A DNA stretch of 64,000 nt, from assembly GCA_014529385.2 (NCBI GenBank), contig CM043945.1:145672741-145736740 (forward strand), in the 5' to 3' direction. The notes under the pieces were generated by a model, which made no database searches, was not told where the DNA came from, and saw only the letters and a list, made by a program, of their open reading frames with translations. Numbering within the stretch: the first letter of the stretch is position 1; each line of letters opens with the position of its first letter. The DNA is from Adiantum capillus-veneris (Eukaryota; Streptophyta; Polypodiopsida; Polypodiales; Pteridaceae). Below, one piece after another: positions 23,909 to 34,070 of the stretch. Both the position numbers and the translations under genes were made by a program.

Positions 23909-25123
23909 ATGGCTCTCAGCAAGGGGCTCCTCCTAGTGTTCGCCACCCTGCTTGCCCTCTCTCTCACCCAGTCCACTCTGGCCAGCTACTCACCTTACTC
24001 TGATGAGGAAGAAGAGCCCAAACACAAGAAGGTGCGCAGCTATGGTGGCAAGAAGTTCTACAAGAAGAAGCACTATTTGGGCTATCACTATGGCAAGCCA
24101 GAAGACCATGATGATGATGAGGATGATGATACTCGTTACTACAGCCATGATGATGATCCTAAGAAGCCTGTCTACAAGAAGCCAGTTTACAAGAAGCCTT
24201 ATGTCAAGGATGTGAAGAAGCCAGTCTACAAGAAGCCTTACAAGAAGTATGATGGCGAGAAGGAGAAGCTGGTGTACAAGAAGCCTTACAAGCCATCTTA
24301 TCCTGTTAAGAAGCCGGTGTACACGAAGCCTTACAAGCCATCTTATCCTGTTAAGAAGCCTGTCTACAAGCCCAAGCCCAAGTACAAGCTACCAGTTTAT
24401 GAGAAGCCGGCCTACACCAAGCCTGATTCCGAGCCCGTGTACGACGACACCGAGCCTGAAGTTGTGTATGAGGAGCACAAGCCTTACTACAGGAATCCAT
24501 ACTACAAGAAGCCCGAGCCTGAGGAGGAGAAGGACCCCAAGCCATACTACAAGAAGCCCGAGCCTGAGGAGGAGGAAGAGCCCAAGCCATACTATAAGAA
24601 GCCATACTACAAGAAGCCTGAAGAGCAGTATCAGCCAGAGAAGCCCAAGCCTATGTACGGGGAGCCCGAGCCAGAGAAGCCGGCATACAGCCCTGCGAGG
24701 CCATCGTCCTCGTCAGAGGGGGAGTGGCTAGAGCCACACAACGCTGCGCGAGCTGAGGTAGGGCTGCCTCCGTTGGTGTGGAGTGATGAGGTGGCGCAAT
24801 TTGCCGAGAGCTGGGCCAATCAGAGGCGGGCAGCTGGATGCGGCCTGGAGCACTCGGGCGGGTCCTACGGCGAGAACATCTTCTGGGGCAGCGGCGCGGG
24901 GTATGGGCCGGCAGAGTGCGTGGCGTCGTGGGTTCGCGAGAAGGAAAACTACAATTACGGCGACAACTCCTGCTCCAGCGGCGACTGCGGCCACTACACT
25001 CAAATCATCTGGGCCAATACTGCCCGCCTCGGCTGTGCCAAGGCCACCTGCGACGACGGCAGTGTCTTCATGACTTGCAACTATGACCCTCCCGGCAACT
25101 ACATCGGCACCAAGCCCTACTAG
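23909..25123 (+). CDS. Secreted PR-1/CAP-domain protein with a Lys/Tyr/Pro-rich repeat region
   Basis: A 404-residue, intron-free protein. Residues 1-25 are a clear signal peptide (hydrophobic LLLVFATLLALSL, likely cut after STLA). Residues about 27-271 are low-complexity: VYKKPY/KKPVYKKPY repeats, a His/Asp-rich patch (DDDEDDD), and blocks of PEPEEE-KPYYKK. Residues about 272-404 are a full CAP domain: LEPHNAARAEVGLPPL, GENIFWGSG, CGHYTQIIWANT and the C-terminal CNYDPPGNYIGTKPY. The putative site residues His277, the Glu of GEN and His362 are present. Seven Cys are seen, the six usual for PR-1 plus Cys337. Typical PR-1 is about 160 residues, so the repeat region is an addition. Known PR-1 proteins are apoplastic, bind sterols and respond to defence; Tyr/Lys-rich repeats suggest wall cross-linking or pectin binding (inferred). 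The start at 23909 is chosen because the signal peptide begins there. Confidence 0.93.
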   Translation: MALSKGLLLVFATLLALSLTQSTLASYSPYSDEEEEPKHKKVRSYGGKKFYKKKHYLGYHYGKPEDHDDDEDDDTRYYSHDDDPKKPVYKKPVYKKPYVKDVKKPVYKKPYKKYDGEKEKLVYKKPYKPSYPVKKPVYTKPYKPSYPVKKPVYKPKPKYKLPVYEKPAYTKPDSEPVYDDTEPEVVYEEHKPYYRNPYYKKPEPEEEKDPKPYYKKPEPEEEEEPKPYYKKPYYKKPEEQYQPEKPKPMYGEPEPEKPAYSPARPSSSSEGEWLEPHNAARAEVGLPPLVWSDEVAQFAESWANQRRAAGCGLEHSGGSYGENIFWGSGAGYGPAECVASWVREKENYNYGDNSCSSGDCGHYTQIIWANTARLGCAKATCDDGSVFMTCNYDPPGNYIGTKPY

Positions 25124-25257
25124 CTAACATCCCCCCATGAATGATTTTATAGAATTGGTTCCGCATGCCGTAGGCTACCTACACTTCTCAACCTCTGACA
25201 TTACCTCCTTACCTCCTCACCTTAATATAAAACCGCTACACTTCTCCACCCATCATC

Positions 25258-25364
25258 GTGAAGACAACGGCAGTGTTGCAACTATGACCCTCCCCGCAAC
25301 GGCACCAAGCCCTACTAGCCAACTTATCTAACACACCCCCATAAATGATTTTATAAAATTGGCT
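25258..25364 (+). pseudogene. Partial duplicate of the 3' end of the PR-1-like gene
   Basis: This repeats the last coding bases and the following non-coding bases of the gene: GGCAGTGTTGCAACTATGA..., then GGCACCAAGCCCTACTAG, then CCCCATAAATGATTTTATA. It corresponds to about 25053-25156 with internal shortening, so it keeps CNYDP and GTKPY-stop but not the whole tail. There is no start or CAP core, so it cannot be a gene. It arose by tandem duplication of the gene's end. Confidence 0.85.
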
Positions 25365-25511
25365 GCGTATTTCCCAAAGGAGATAGCTTGGTTGGTTGAG
25401 CATTCGTCCTAGTCCATGACCCAGGTCATTGGTTTGAATGCGGCCAAGTGACCCTTGTAGCGCTGAGGGACACCTGCCATTTTATCACTACGCACTAAAA
25501 AAAAAAAAGAA
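25365..25511 (+). mobile_element. tRNA-derived SINE-like insertion
   Basis: A 147-bp insert with an A-box-like TAGCTTGGTTGGTTGAGC (25383-25400) and a B-box-like GGTTTGAATGC (25431-25441) about 31 bases further on, the spacing of a tRNA gene promoter. It ends in a run of 12 A plus GAA. GGCT stands on both sides (25361-25364 and 25512-25515), and the duplicated gene tail resumes directly after it (CCGCATGCCATAGGC), which proves that it is an insertion. No tRNA cloverleaf was traced. Confidence 0.78.
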
Positions 25512-25760
25512 GGCTCCGCATGCCATAGGCTACCACACTTCTCAACCTCTCGCATTACCTCATAACCTCCCATTAACTCCTCAAACATTGGCTCCCCATG
25601 CCATACCTATATCACCACACTTCTCCACCCATCACATTACACATAATTTCCAACCTCTCCCATCACCTCATAACCTCACATTACACATAATTTCTAACCT
25701 CTCCTATCCCCTCATAACCTCACATTTCCACCCCTGCCACCCTTTTAGAGCCATTTCCCA
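25512..25760. repeat. C/A/T-rich degenerate tandem repeats
   Basis: Resumes the duplicated 3' flank of the PR-1-like gene (compare 25157-25250), then repeats CACTTCTCCACCCATCAC and CCTCATAACCTCACATTAC several times with changes. No coding sense. Confidence 0.75.
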
Positions 25761-27368
25761 TGGCACACGTTTTTGGCTCCTTCACCTACTGACCATTAGC
25801 AAATTTCACCATATGCTTAGGCCTCATTTGCTTACAAGATAGTGTCCGAAGGACAACTTTTCTATGCAATTATGTCCCATTGATTAGTGCATAATAATCC
25901 CATTACAAACCAATAGTTTCAGACTTCCAACATTCATAATTTATAGGTGATGCCAAGACAAGATAGGTTCTACCTCAACCTTATGGGACAAAAATGCTAG
26001 AATTGGTGATTAATAATGATGATATAATTTGATTGTTTAAGATAACTGAGCAATTTATTTCTATTAATTCTTCAATAGTATGCAATCAATAAATTGTCTT
26101 TTCCAATCTAGCATATATTTTCCAGAGGATCCTTGTGAATTGCTACAATAGTGAATTGTTGTGAAATTGAATAGTCTCAAATAGCCTTAGATGAATGATT
26201 AGTAGTAGGGTCTAGGTCGCCTGCTTGGTTAACTTTGATTGGCCGTTCTCTCTCTACATGTCAACATCAGTGTGAATTGACAGGTTTGTCTTCATGTACA
26301 AAAATTCTAGATACACGCTACATCCAAAACCTCAGTTTTTTTGAGAGCAATTTTCTTAAATAAAAAAACATCAACTTTATTTCACCGTTATCATGATTCA
26401 ATAGGGTCTTCTACTAATTGGTAGGGTGGGTTGCTGCTGATGGAAAACCCAACTTTGTAAGCTCTATGTGATCTAGCCCATATTGTGTGTGTATGTGTGG
26501 TGTAAGTGTGTAGAGCATATATTAGTACCTAATTCTACACCCACTGTTGGGCAGTGAAAATATATGCTACCAAGATATTGTGGCATTTGGTCAATAGTAT
26601 GCATGGAGGCGATGGCTATATTGACTTGTGGATGAGCTCTTTGTGTGGGTGTGTGAGTACTGTATGTATGCATATGTATGTGTGTATGTGTATGTGTATG
26701 TGTATGGTACTATGAAGGAGAGAGGAGTATGCACAAAAGATCTCAAACAACCATGGCTGCACTCCAACCCTTCTTAGCTTAAGTATGTTGAAAGACATGC
26801 TGGCTTTGCCGTAACACTATGTCAAGATAAGATTGTTTTTCAATGTCCATTATTGAAGAAAGAAGAGTAAGTAAAAGGACATGGAGGGAGGAGGAAGGGG
26901 TAGCGCACACTTTCTTTCCAAGGCACATTGATTTACCAAAAAATTAACATTGATTATTATTCCATCGATGAGAAAAAAATATGCAATCTCCTAAAACTTA
27001 GGGCACATGGTATCTTGAGGGATTAACTAAAAAGAATTATTCAATGGACAAAGGTAGTACTGGAGTGCATGTCTCCTACATGAAAATCGGCTCAAAATAC
27101 CTATTCCATTTGTTGGTTTGCCAAGCTAGTGCAAACGTTGAAAGTCTTGGCAGTTCATGAAGAGAACATGCATTGCCGGCGGGCTGTGTGCACAAGCCTA
27201 GTTGGGAAGGTGCAAAACCTATGGTTGTGAGGGCTCGTGCTGAGAATCACAAAAACTTTGTGAAAAGTAAAAAATCACCAAACCTCTTCCTAAAGATCGT
27301 TAAAAGTCTAAGAGCGCTTGTGACAAAATAGTCACAAACTCTCTCTCCTATTGTGCTTTAAATTTGCT
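25760..27368. other. Interval without recognised genes
   Basis: Nothing recognised on either strand. Contains TG/TATG-rich low complexity at 26485-26510 and 26640-26705. Short open frames here are random. Confidence 0.6.
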
Positions 27369-27373
27369 TGTTT

Positions 27374-28638
27374 TGTTGGAGCTATATATGGCTCACTCTA
27401 CTCAACTTGGTCTCACCTATATATTTGTATCTTGTCCTCAATATGAATCAGTCTTTGGGAGCGTATATGGTGTGTCTCTTGTCTCGTCTCTCTCTCTCTT
27501 TCTCTCTACATCTCAACATGGTGTCAGAGCTTACCCAATCTGCATCTGTGTAACCCAAAAGAGAAAGAGATTGCATAGAATCCGATGTGAGTTGTCGTCG
27601 ATAGACTAAACCAAAATCTGTAGTGCCTTTCAAGTATTTCAATACACGCTTTGTAGCAAACCAATGCTTAAGAGAAGGACATGCAAGATGTTGTCCAAGA
27701 TAATTAGCAGCAAACAGAATATCAGGACGAGTGTTCATGCCAACAAATTGAAGACATCCAATCAAGTTAGCATAAGGTTGATTTGTGACAAGTTGACCGC
27801 CATTGTCAGAAGTGTTCTTCGTAGAGCTCGCAAGACAAGGTATGTATGTGATCCACTAGTGGAAATTGCTTCTTTATAAATGGTTGTCTTGTTTCTTGGA
27901 CCAGCAAGAAACAACGTTGTGTTGCAGTTTCTACGACTGAGTCAGAATATGTTGCGGCATCACTTGCAGCTCGTGAGTTGATTTGGCTTCGACAAATGCT
28001 GGTTGATATTGGTCACTCTCCTCTTTCTAGCACACCCTTCCGGTGTGACAACCAAAGTGCTATTAGTCTTGCAAAAGACTATGTTCAACATAATAAGTCA
28101 AAGCACATTGCTGTCCATTATCATTATGTTAGGTATGAAGTACACAAAGGAACCATTATGGTTGAACACTGTCCAAGTGACCAGATGATTGTAGACATTT
28201 TGACCAAAGGCCTCAACGAGTCACGTTCCATCCTCTTGCGCTCGGATCTTGGAGTTGCTTCGGCCTCACTCTTTCTAGATTAGCTTCTTTGCTATTTTAA
28301 TAGCTTTGTACATATGCATTGTAATCTTTTAGCTAGGTACCATGCTCTATGCACACTCCACATTTTCACATTGTGATCTCTGAGTCACTTGAATATTTGT
28401 ACATAGATGCATATTTTCACATTGTATAGGGGCTTAGGTTTTTCCCATGAACTCCCCAAGGGTTTTTCCATCCAAAGCTAGAGACCTTTGTTTGAGTGGG
28501 GGTGTTGGAGCTATATATGGCTCACTCTACTCAACTTGGTCTCACCTATATATTTGTATCTTGTCCTCAATATGAATCAGTCTTTGGGAGCGTATATGGT
28601 GTGTCTCTTGTCTCTCTCTTTCTCTCTACATCTCAACA
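27374..28638 (+). mobile_element. Miniature Copia-type LTR element, TSD TGTTT
   Basis: Fossil element of 1265 bp. 5' LTR 27374-27518 (145 bp) and 3' LTR 28503-28638 (136 bp), both TGTTGGAGC...CATCTCAACA. A primer-binding site TGGTGTCAGAGC (initiator-Met tRNA type) follows the 5' LTR, and a purine tract GAGTGGGGG precedes the 3' LTR. TGTTT is duplicated at 27369-27373 and 28639-28643. Inside are only pieces of a Copia RNase H region, lying in both orientations (minus about 27550-27850, plus about 27880-28283), so it is broken and rearranged. The two LTRs differ by eye only in the length of a CT tract, so insertion was recent. Confidence 0.9.
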
Positions 28639-28643
28639 TGTTT

Positions 28644-29380
28644 TTGGAAGTGAGTTCGTGATGAAAGGATCGCCAATTCACATCCAATTTTACTTAGAAA
28701 GGGAAATTAAAACAATAAAATTTCAGCCATGAATCCTCAACTCTCATACAAGCACAAATCCCATTCAAAACCAAAACCTCTTTCATGGAATCATGTAGCC
28801 TCACCCCCAATTAGATAGTCGTAACTTCAAATAATTGAAAGGAATACACGAGCTTCCACCTTCACGAATAGCATTTTTTGGATTTGAAGAGATTTGAGAG
28901 CTTCTAAATTGAATTGCACACACACTTTTGCTAAAGGGAAACCCTAATTCAGTCCCTCACAAGCTCAGATACAAGATTGCAAAGAGTTGGGACTGCGCTA
29001 CACATAGATTGAGCAACCATGAAGAGAATTTCACATTAGTGGGTCATTGAAAGTTTTTTCACTTAAAAGAAACCCTCTCTCTCTCTCTTTCCCATGGAAA
29101 TATGAGATGAGGTGTCAATTTTTGGGCCATCTTTCCACTTTGGACCAGAACTAGGCCATTTTCAGCTCATTTTTGACCCAAAAAGACCTTTTTTTCTAAA
29201 AAAATCCTAAACAGAGTCAAAAAATCCCTAGATTTTTGAGATCACTCGCATAAGCACAAAATCATAGATATGCATAATTTTTAATCAATATTCCATTTTG
29301 GGTCACTTTCCATGTAATTTTGCAAGATGGCGCCTGTTAGCTGTTATTTTCAACAGTTTTTGTCTGCATCAATCTTTATA
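28644..29380. other. Interval without recognised genes
   Basis: A/T-rich with short T and A runs. No open frame or family was recognised. It probably belongs to the decayed repeat that flanks the miniature element. Confidence 0.5.
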
Positions 29381-29485
29381 GGTGAGATGAGTGTGCCACC
29401 ATGAAATGCTTGCAATATGTACATCACAAAAGAAAATTAGGCATCTTATCAAGTAGGAAAACATGTCAAGATATAGAGAAGGAGA

Positions 29486-30058
29486 GAGCTTGAGCACTTG
29501 CAAGCACACACACACACAAAGATAAAGGCAAAAGACTATACTTCTTCTTCTTCACTATCTCAAGATAAGAGGTGTACAAAAAATAAGGGAAAATACAACA
29601 TAAAAGTGGAACTAGTACAATGGTCTAATGTAAACCACTAGTAAATGAGGTGAGTAGATAAGTGTGCCATCACTCCAGTAGGTAGACCAACTCTGTGTAT
29701 TACAACTGGCAAGTTATGCGTATCCACCAAAGCATGCTAATGATGATGATTGTCGGTGGTACTCATCCAAGAGTCGTAGAGAGCTTGAGCACTTGCAAGC
29801 ACACTCACACACACAAAGATGAAGGCAAAAGACTGTACTTCTTCTTCAACACTAAATCAAGATAAGAGGTCCACAAAACATAAGGGAAAATAAAACATAA
29901 AAGGGGAACTATTACAACGAGGCTAATGTAAACTGCTAGTGAGTGAAGTGAGTAGATATGTGTGCCATCACTTTGGTAGGTAGACCAGCTCGGTGTAGTA
30001 TAAATGTAGTATCATTGGCGAAGATAGGTGGTAGTCATCCAAGAATTGTACATGTTGA
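29486..30058. repeat. Tandem 295-bp duplication in the Copia LTR
   Basis: Unit 1 is 29486-29780 and unit 2 is 29781 to about 30058; both begin GAGCTTGAGCACTTGCAAGC. They share AAGATAAAGGCAAAAGACT-like text and the stretch ending in GTAGGTAGACCA. A shorter third trace begins near 29380. Confidence 0.85.
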
Positions 30059-30239
30059 ACTTGACATCTCAACACTCCCCCTCAAGCTCAATTCCATCTC
30101 TTATATTCCAAGCATTGCTCAAAATTGTAGTATCTTCTCCGCTCCAAGGACCTTTGTGAATATATCAACAACTTGCACTACAACACGTCGCATAAAAATC
30201 AATGCAGATACCGGCGAGACAAGCTTTCTTTTAAAAGCC

Positions 30240-31100
30240 TGAGATAAATCTTCAAACTTCATATATATTTTCAATAATGCAAAGCATACGTATAATACTT
30301 ACAAACTCATGTTGAAGTGTGTGTAGCCTCCACTCCCAAGATGTGATGCTCCAGCATACTTCAAACGTGCTCAGGCTGTATCTCTCTGCTGCTGAAATCT
30401 GTCTGGAAAATCTTTTGTCTCTCGTGCAACCCCCGCCAACTTCTCTGCGTCCAACCATGCCGGCTTTGGACTACCGGCATTGTACCTTCTCTTACCTCTG
30501 ACCGACGGTTTGACATTGTGGCCTTCGCCACACCCAAAATCTAGCCATTCGAGGCTTGATCATACCCCTCCCCCGGCCTTTACTCTCTATGAATGGCTTC
30601 GACGAGGTAAATCTTTCTTTCATCGTCAAGATTATCCCAAATCTCCATCACAAACTGACCAATGCTAAGATCCATGCTCGTATGATCCCCAAGGTGTACG
30701 TGGTGTGCAAATTGATGAACTATCTACTAAAGAGAGTGGGGGATGCTCTCTCGGTGGTGTGGATGCATCGGTAAAATTGCTACCACAGCAACCACCGCCT
30801 CCAGAACGACGCCTACCTCGTCTCGAGCATGAACCACCCATCCATGTATGGGGCACTCTAGTCCTAGGCGTAGGGGGCATACTCGACTGAGGTGTGGGCT
30901 CGGTCAATTTAGGGACCACACTAGTCCTAGGCGTAGGGTCGGTCATAGTAGGTCTAGAGGAACCTATTGCCCAAAGGTTCTGTGCCATCGTGATCTGCAC
31001 TGGTGTGAACTGTGTCAAAAAAGAGACCCATCTGCTCGGGTGACATACCGGCCGGAAGTTGTGAAAATATACATGCCAATCTAAACCCCTTGACATCTCC
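30240..31100 (-). pseudogene. C1 accessory gene, PTTA/En-Spm family (decayed)
   Basis: The minus strand from about 31100 shows a Pro/Thr/Arg-rich linker (DPTPRTSVVPK, PPTPRTRVPHTWMGG) and, after many stops, a short conserved SHLGSGGYTHFNM-like tail near 30310-30350. The same position in C3 reads SHHLGSGGWASFEA and in C2 HYGSGGKTAWKD. It lies downstream of the transposase on the same strand. Frame changes and stops make it non-functional. Confidence 0.62.
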
Positions 31101-31369
31101 TATTCCTCTTCAAAAATCAACACTCCATTCCTCTTTGCCTCTGAGATTGTCGCATCTAACCACCACCCAGTTGAAAAGTCATGCAATTTTTGAAGATGAT
31201 ATGGAAAAGGAAGGTTCCTAGTGACACGGTTGCACTTGAATTGTAGCATTTAAGCGTGCTACATCGATGCTATCTTCTCTTATCTCTTTTGAACTAATCT
31301 AGCGTACCAATCACTGATTTTGTAGATTTTTCTTCTAATGTCCTCTGTCAAACAATCCTTTTATGGCAA

Positions 31370-33460
31370 GTGGTAAGATAAATTGTAAAAAATTGTGCCA
31401 ATCATGGGACTTAAGACCACTTAGAATGTCATCTCTTGTAAAAGCCGTTTTCAAACATCGCATGCACCCAGTGGAAGTCTTGAATGAAGATATAGACTTC
31501 TTCACTTGTTGCTCTTGTGTACAAATTAAAACCCATGGTCCTTTTGGTATAGAAAAATTTCCATTGGGTTTAAATCAAGGCCACATCTCTGGAATTCGAC
31601 CCATAGCCTGTAGGTCATCTCTTTGGGCCTTTCTCTCCCTTTCTTCAGTGATGGTTTTCCATATGATCTCCCCCACATTCTTGAATATGTGCATTGGGTC
31701 GAGCAAATGATCAACCAGTAGGTCACTCCAGTACGAGATTTTATGGAAAATAGAAAGTCTTTTCATCCCAAGTGGCATCCAATCTCCCCTCTCTAGCCAC
31801 ATGTTTTACCAATCGCTCGCTTTCAGTGGATGCATGTCATGTTTGCATATGTTTGGTCCATGTAGCTTATGTCCTTCAGGAAAAAATCAACCATGCTCCT
31901 TGTAAACTGTCTTGCTCAAAGTGGCGGAAGCCAAGTCGAGGACCACATTTTTGACATGCATGCTTGCCCAAGTAACTCAAGCGTGAAACATCACAAAATT
32001 AAAATATAAAAGCGTTGGCATAGCCATGAATAACATGTGTGTGAGGGTTTCAAAGCCACTTACCTGAGCACTTACCAAAGCCTCCCCAATCATGCATGGT
32101 CCACATGAGAATACCTTGCACATGTACATTTCATCGTCCGATTGGTTGGGACATATTAACCACATCGATTCCTGTCCACAAGATTTGGAGATCTTCTATA
32201 AGTGGTGCAAGATAGACATCCATGTTCTTTGCTTTGTACTTTCTTAGGACGATTAGTGACAACAACACATGGCCCTTCTTGATAGCTAGCCATGGTGGAA
32301 GATTATCATTAACCAGACAAATAGGCCACGTGCTCCATGACGAACTCCATAATCCGAATGGGTTTACTCAGTCCATTGTCAGACCAAAGCGGATACATCG
32401 AGGCTCGTTCTTAAATGTAGGCCAACTTTTCTCTATGTGCTTCCATGCACGAGAGTTAGTAGATACCCACATCAGATCATCTTTCAATCTAGAATTTGAA
32501 TGCCATGTCATCAAAGTGGCTATGGACTTACACTTGAACATGCTCTTTATTCTTGGAATGATAGGAAAGTGTCGAAGGACCTTTGTAGGAATAAATTCTC
32601 CTTGGTGTCCTCTCTATAGCTGTTTGATATCCACAATTGTGCACCATTCCAAATTTGCATTCTCATTGCGAAAAAGTATACAATCATTAGGACATGCATG
32701 TCTTTTGTGATGATCTAGGCACAAATTAGTAAGAAGCTTTTTAGCGGGGCTGGACAGATAGGGGACATGTGATTCCCTTCTAGCAAGATTTTCTCATTGA
32801 GAAACTTGTCTTTACATGAACAAGTCAGTCCCTTGATCACATTATTGAATTGTAATTTGCACTTTATCATGCTTAGGATACAATGTATTTACCTAAAAAG
32901 CTTTGTGACTGAGGTGTCAGACCACCCATGAGCAGACTACAAATTAAGCATTGCCAATGCAACACGGAGAACTGAGATTTTTGTACCATTATATAGCGGC
33001 ATGCGTGCAAGAGTTTTCATCATCTTGCCCTCTTGATCATTGCTATATGCCGTTGATATGGACGGTATTTGGTTCGTAGTATTGCATTGAATGTTGTCGT
33101 CTTATATGTTTTCAATGATGGAATCCATGTCAAAGAACGCATCGAACATGTGCTCCATCTCTACTTCTTGAAATGCCACATCAGATATTGGTTGGGAGGA
33201 CTTAGTCGATGGCTGTTCGTTTGAAAATCGTCTTCTCTGGGATGAAGTTGGAGCAATATCTACTTTCGGATTTTGGAGCAATATCTACTTTGGGAGTTTG
33301 ATCTATTGTCTTTGGACCATGAGATCAATAACGCAAGTCTTGTAGTTTCTCTATCGAAAAGAGACCGTGATTTTATATGTGCTGGTTGCATATTTTTTGT
33401 TTTCAAAAGATCTAATGCTTGCAATGCGCACAAGGAAAAACCATCCTATCGTCCATACTT
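31370..33460 (-). pseudogene. C1 transposase, TNP2 type (decayed)
   Basis: The minus strand shows, in order, a zinc-type FPCAHCKH start near 33440, an ACPNDCILF-like stretch near 32690, FIPTKVLRHFPIIPRI (about 32590), AWKHIEKSWPTF (about 32440), VNPFG (about 32380), LPPWLAIKKGHVLLSL, KNMDVYLAPL (about 32220), GILMWTMHDW (about 32100) and LLDPMHIFKNVGEIIWKTI (about 31690). These are the Transposase_21 landmarks also seen in C2 and C3. Several in-frame stops are present in the core. Confidence 0.82.
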
Positions 33461-33540
33461 TATCTACCAATGATGCAACAAATAATTAAAATACTCTAGT
33501 TGTTATAACTACATACTACTAACTACATGACAATACATGA

Positions 33541-33640
33541 CAACCTCACATTCTCTAGCCACGCTCGATCCCCACATACCTCAGTCTGAGCTGCACGAAG
33601 ATTAGAACCACATGGTAATAATCTCGTCTTTATTGGTTAA
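33541..33640 (-). promoter_or_regulatory. Conserved module upstream of the C1 transposase, copy 1
   Basis: Read on the minus strand it runs ACCAATAAAGACGAGATTAT ... CTAGAGAATGTGAGG. The same module in the same orientation relative to the transposase is at 38410-38492 in C3, and a second, more diverged copy is at 33794-33878. Shared position suggests a promoter or leader element; an ancient SINE is an alternative. Confidence 0.55.
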
Positions 33641-33793
33641 TTACTATACATTAAGGTTGTTGACGTTTGTGTGCGCTTTTGAAGTTAGATTGCATTATTT
33701 TACTTTTTTTATCAATTTTCTTTTGCATTTTGAAGTACAAAAGGTGCTTTTGAAGTTCGATTGCGTTTTTTGAACTATTTGCCGCTAGCTGTA

Positions 33794-33878
33794 ACAACCT
33801 CACATTCTCTAGCCATGCCCGATCCCTGCACACCTCGGTCTAGAGGTAGAGGGAGATTAGGAACACATGGTCAATGAC
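33794..33878 (-). repeat. Second copy of the conserved upstream module in C1
   Basis: Matches 33541-33625 in ACCTCACATTCTCTAGCCA and following text, about 250 bp away, with more changes. The flanking TTTTGAAGT-rich text is also duplicated. Confidence 0.7.
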
Positions 33879-33934
33879 TATATATTGGTGTTTTGAAGTC
33901 TTTGTGCACTTTTGAAGTCCAATTGCACCAGTGC

Positions 33935-34070
33935 TTTTCAAACCTATAACCTAAACCTAACCTATAACCCATAACCTAACTTGACCTAGCCTAGCCTAAC
34001 ATAACCTATAACCTAAACCTAACCTATAACCCATAACCTAACTTAGCCTAGCCTAACCTAACATAACCTA
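33935..34070. repeat. Degenerate CCTAA-type tandem repeat
   Basis: Two copies of a unit of about 60 bp built from CCTATAACC, CCTAAACC and CCTAACTT. A short telomere-like AAACCCTAAACCC stretch is at 34186-34198. It is internal to transposon C1, so it is not a telomere. A (CA)n tract lies at 34150-34178. Confidence 0.8.

Noticed and set aside
24249-25086. Overlapping frames in the PR-1-like gene
   Set aside because: Shadows of the repetitive coding sequence. Only the 23909-25123 frame has a signal peptide and the CAP domain.
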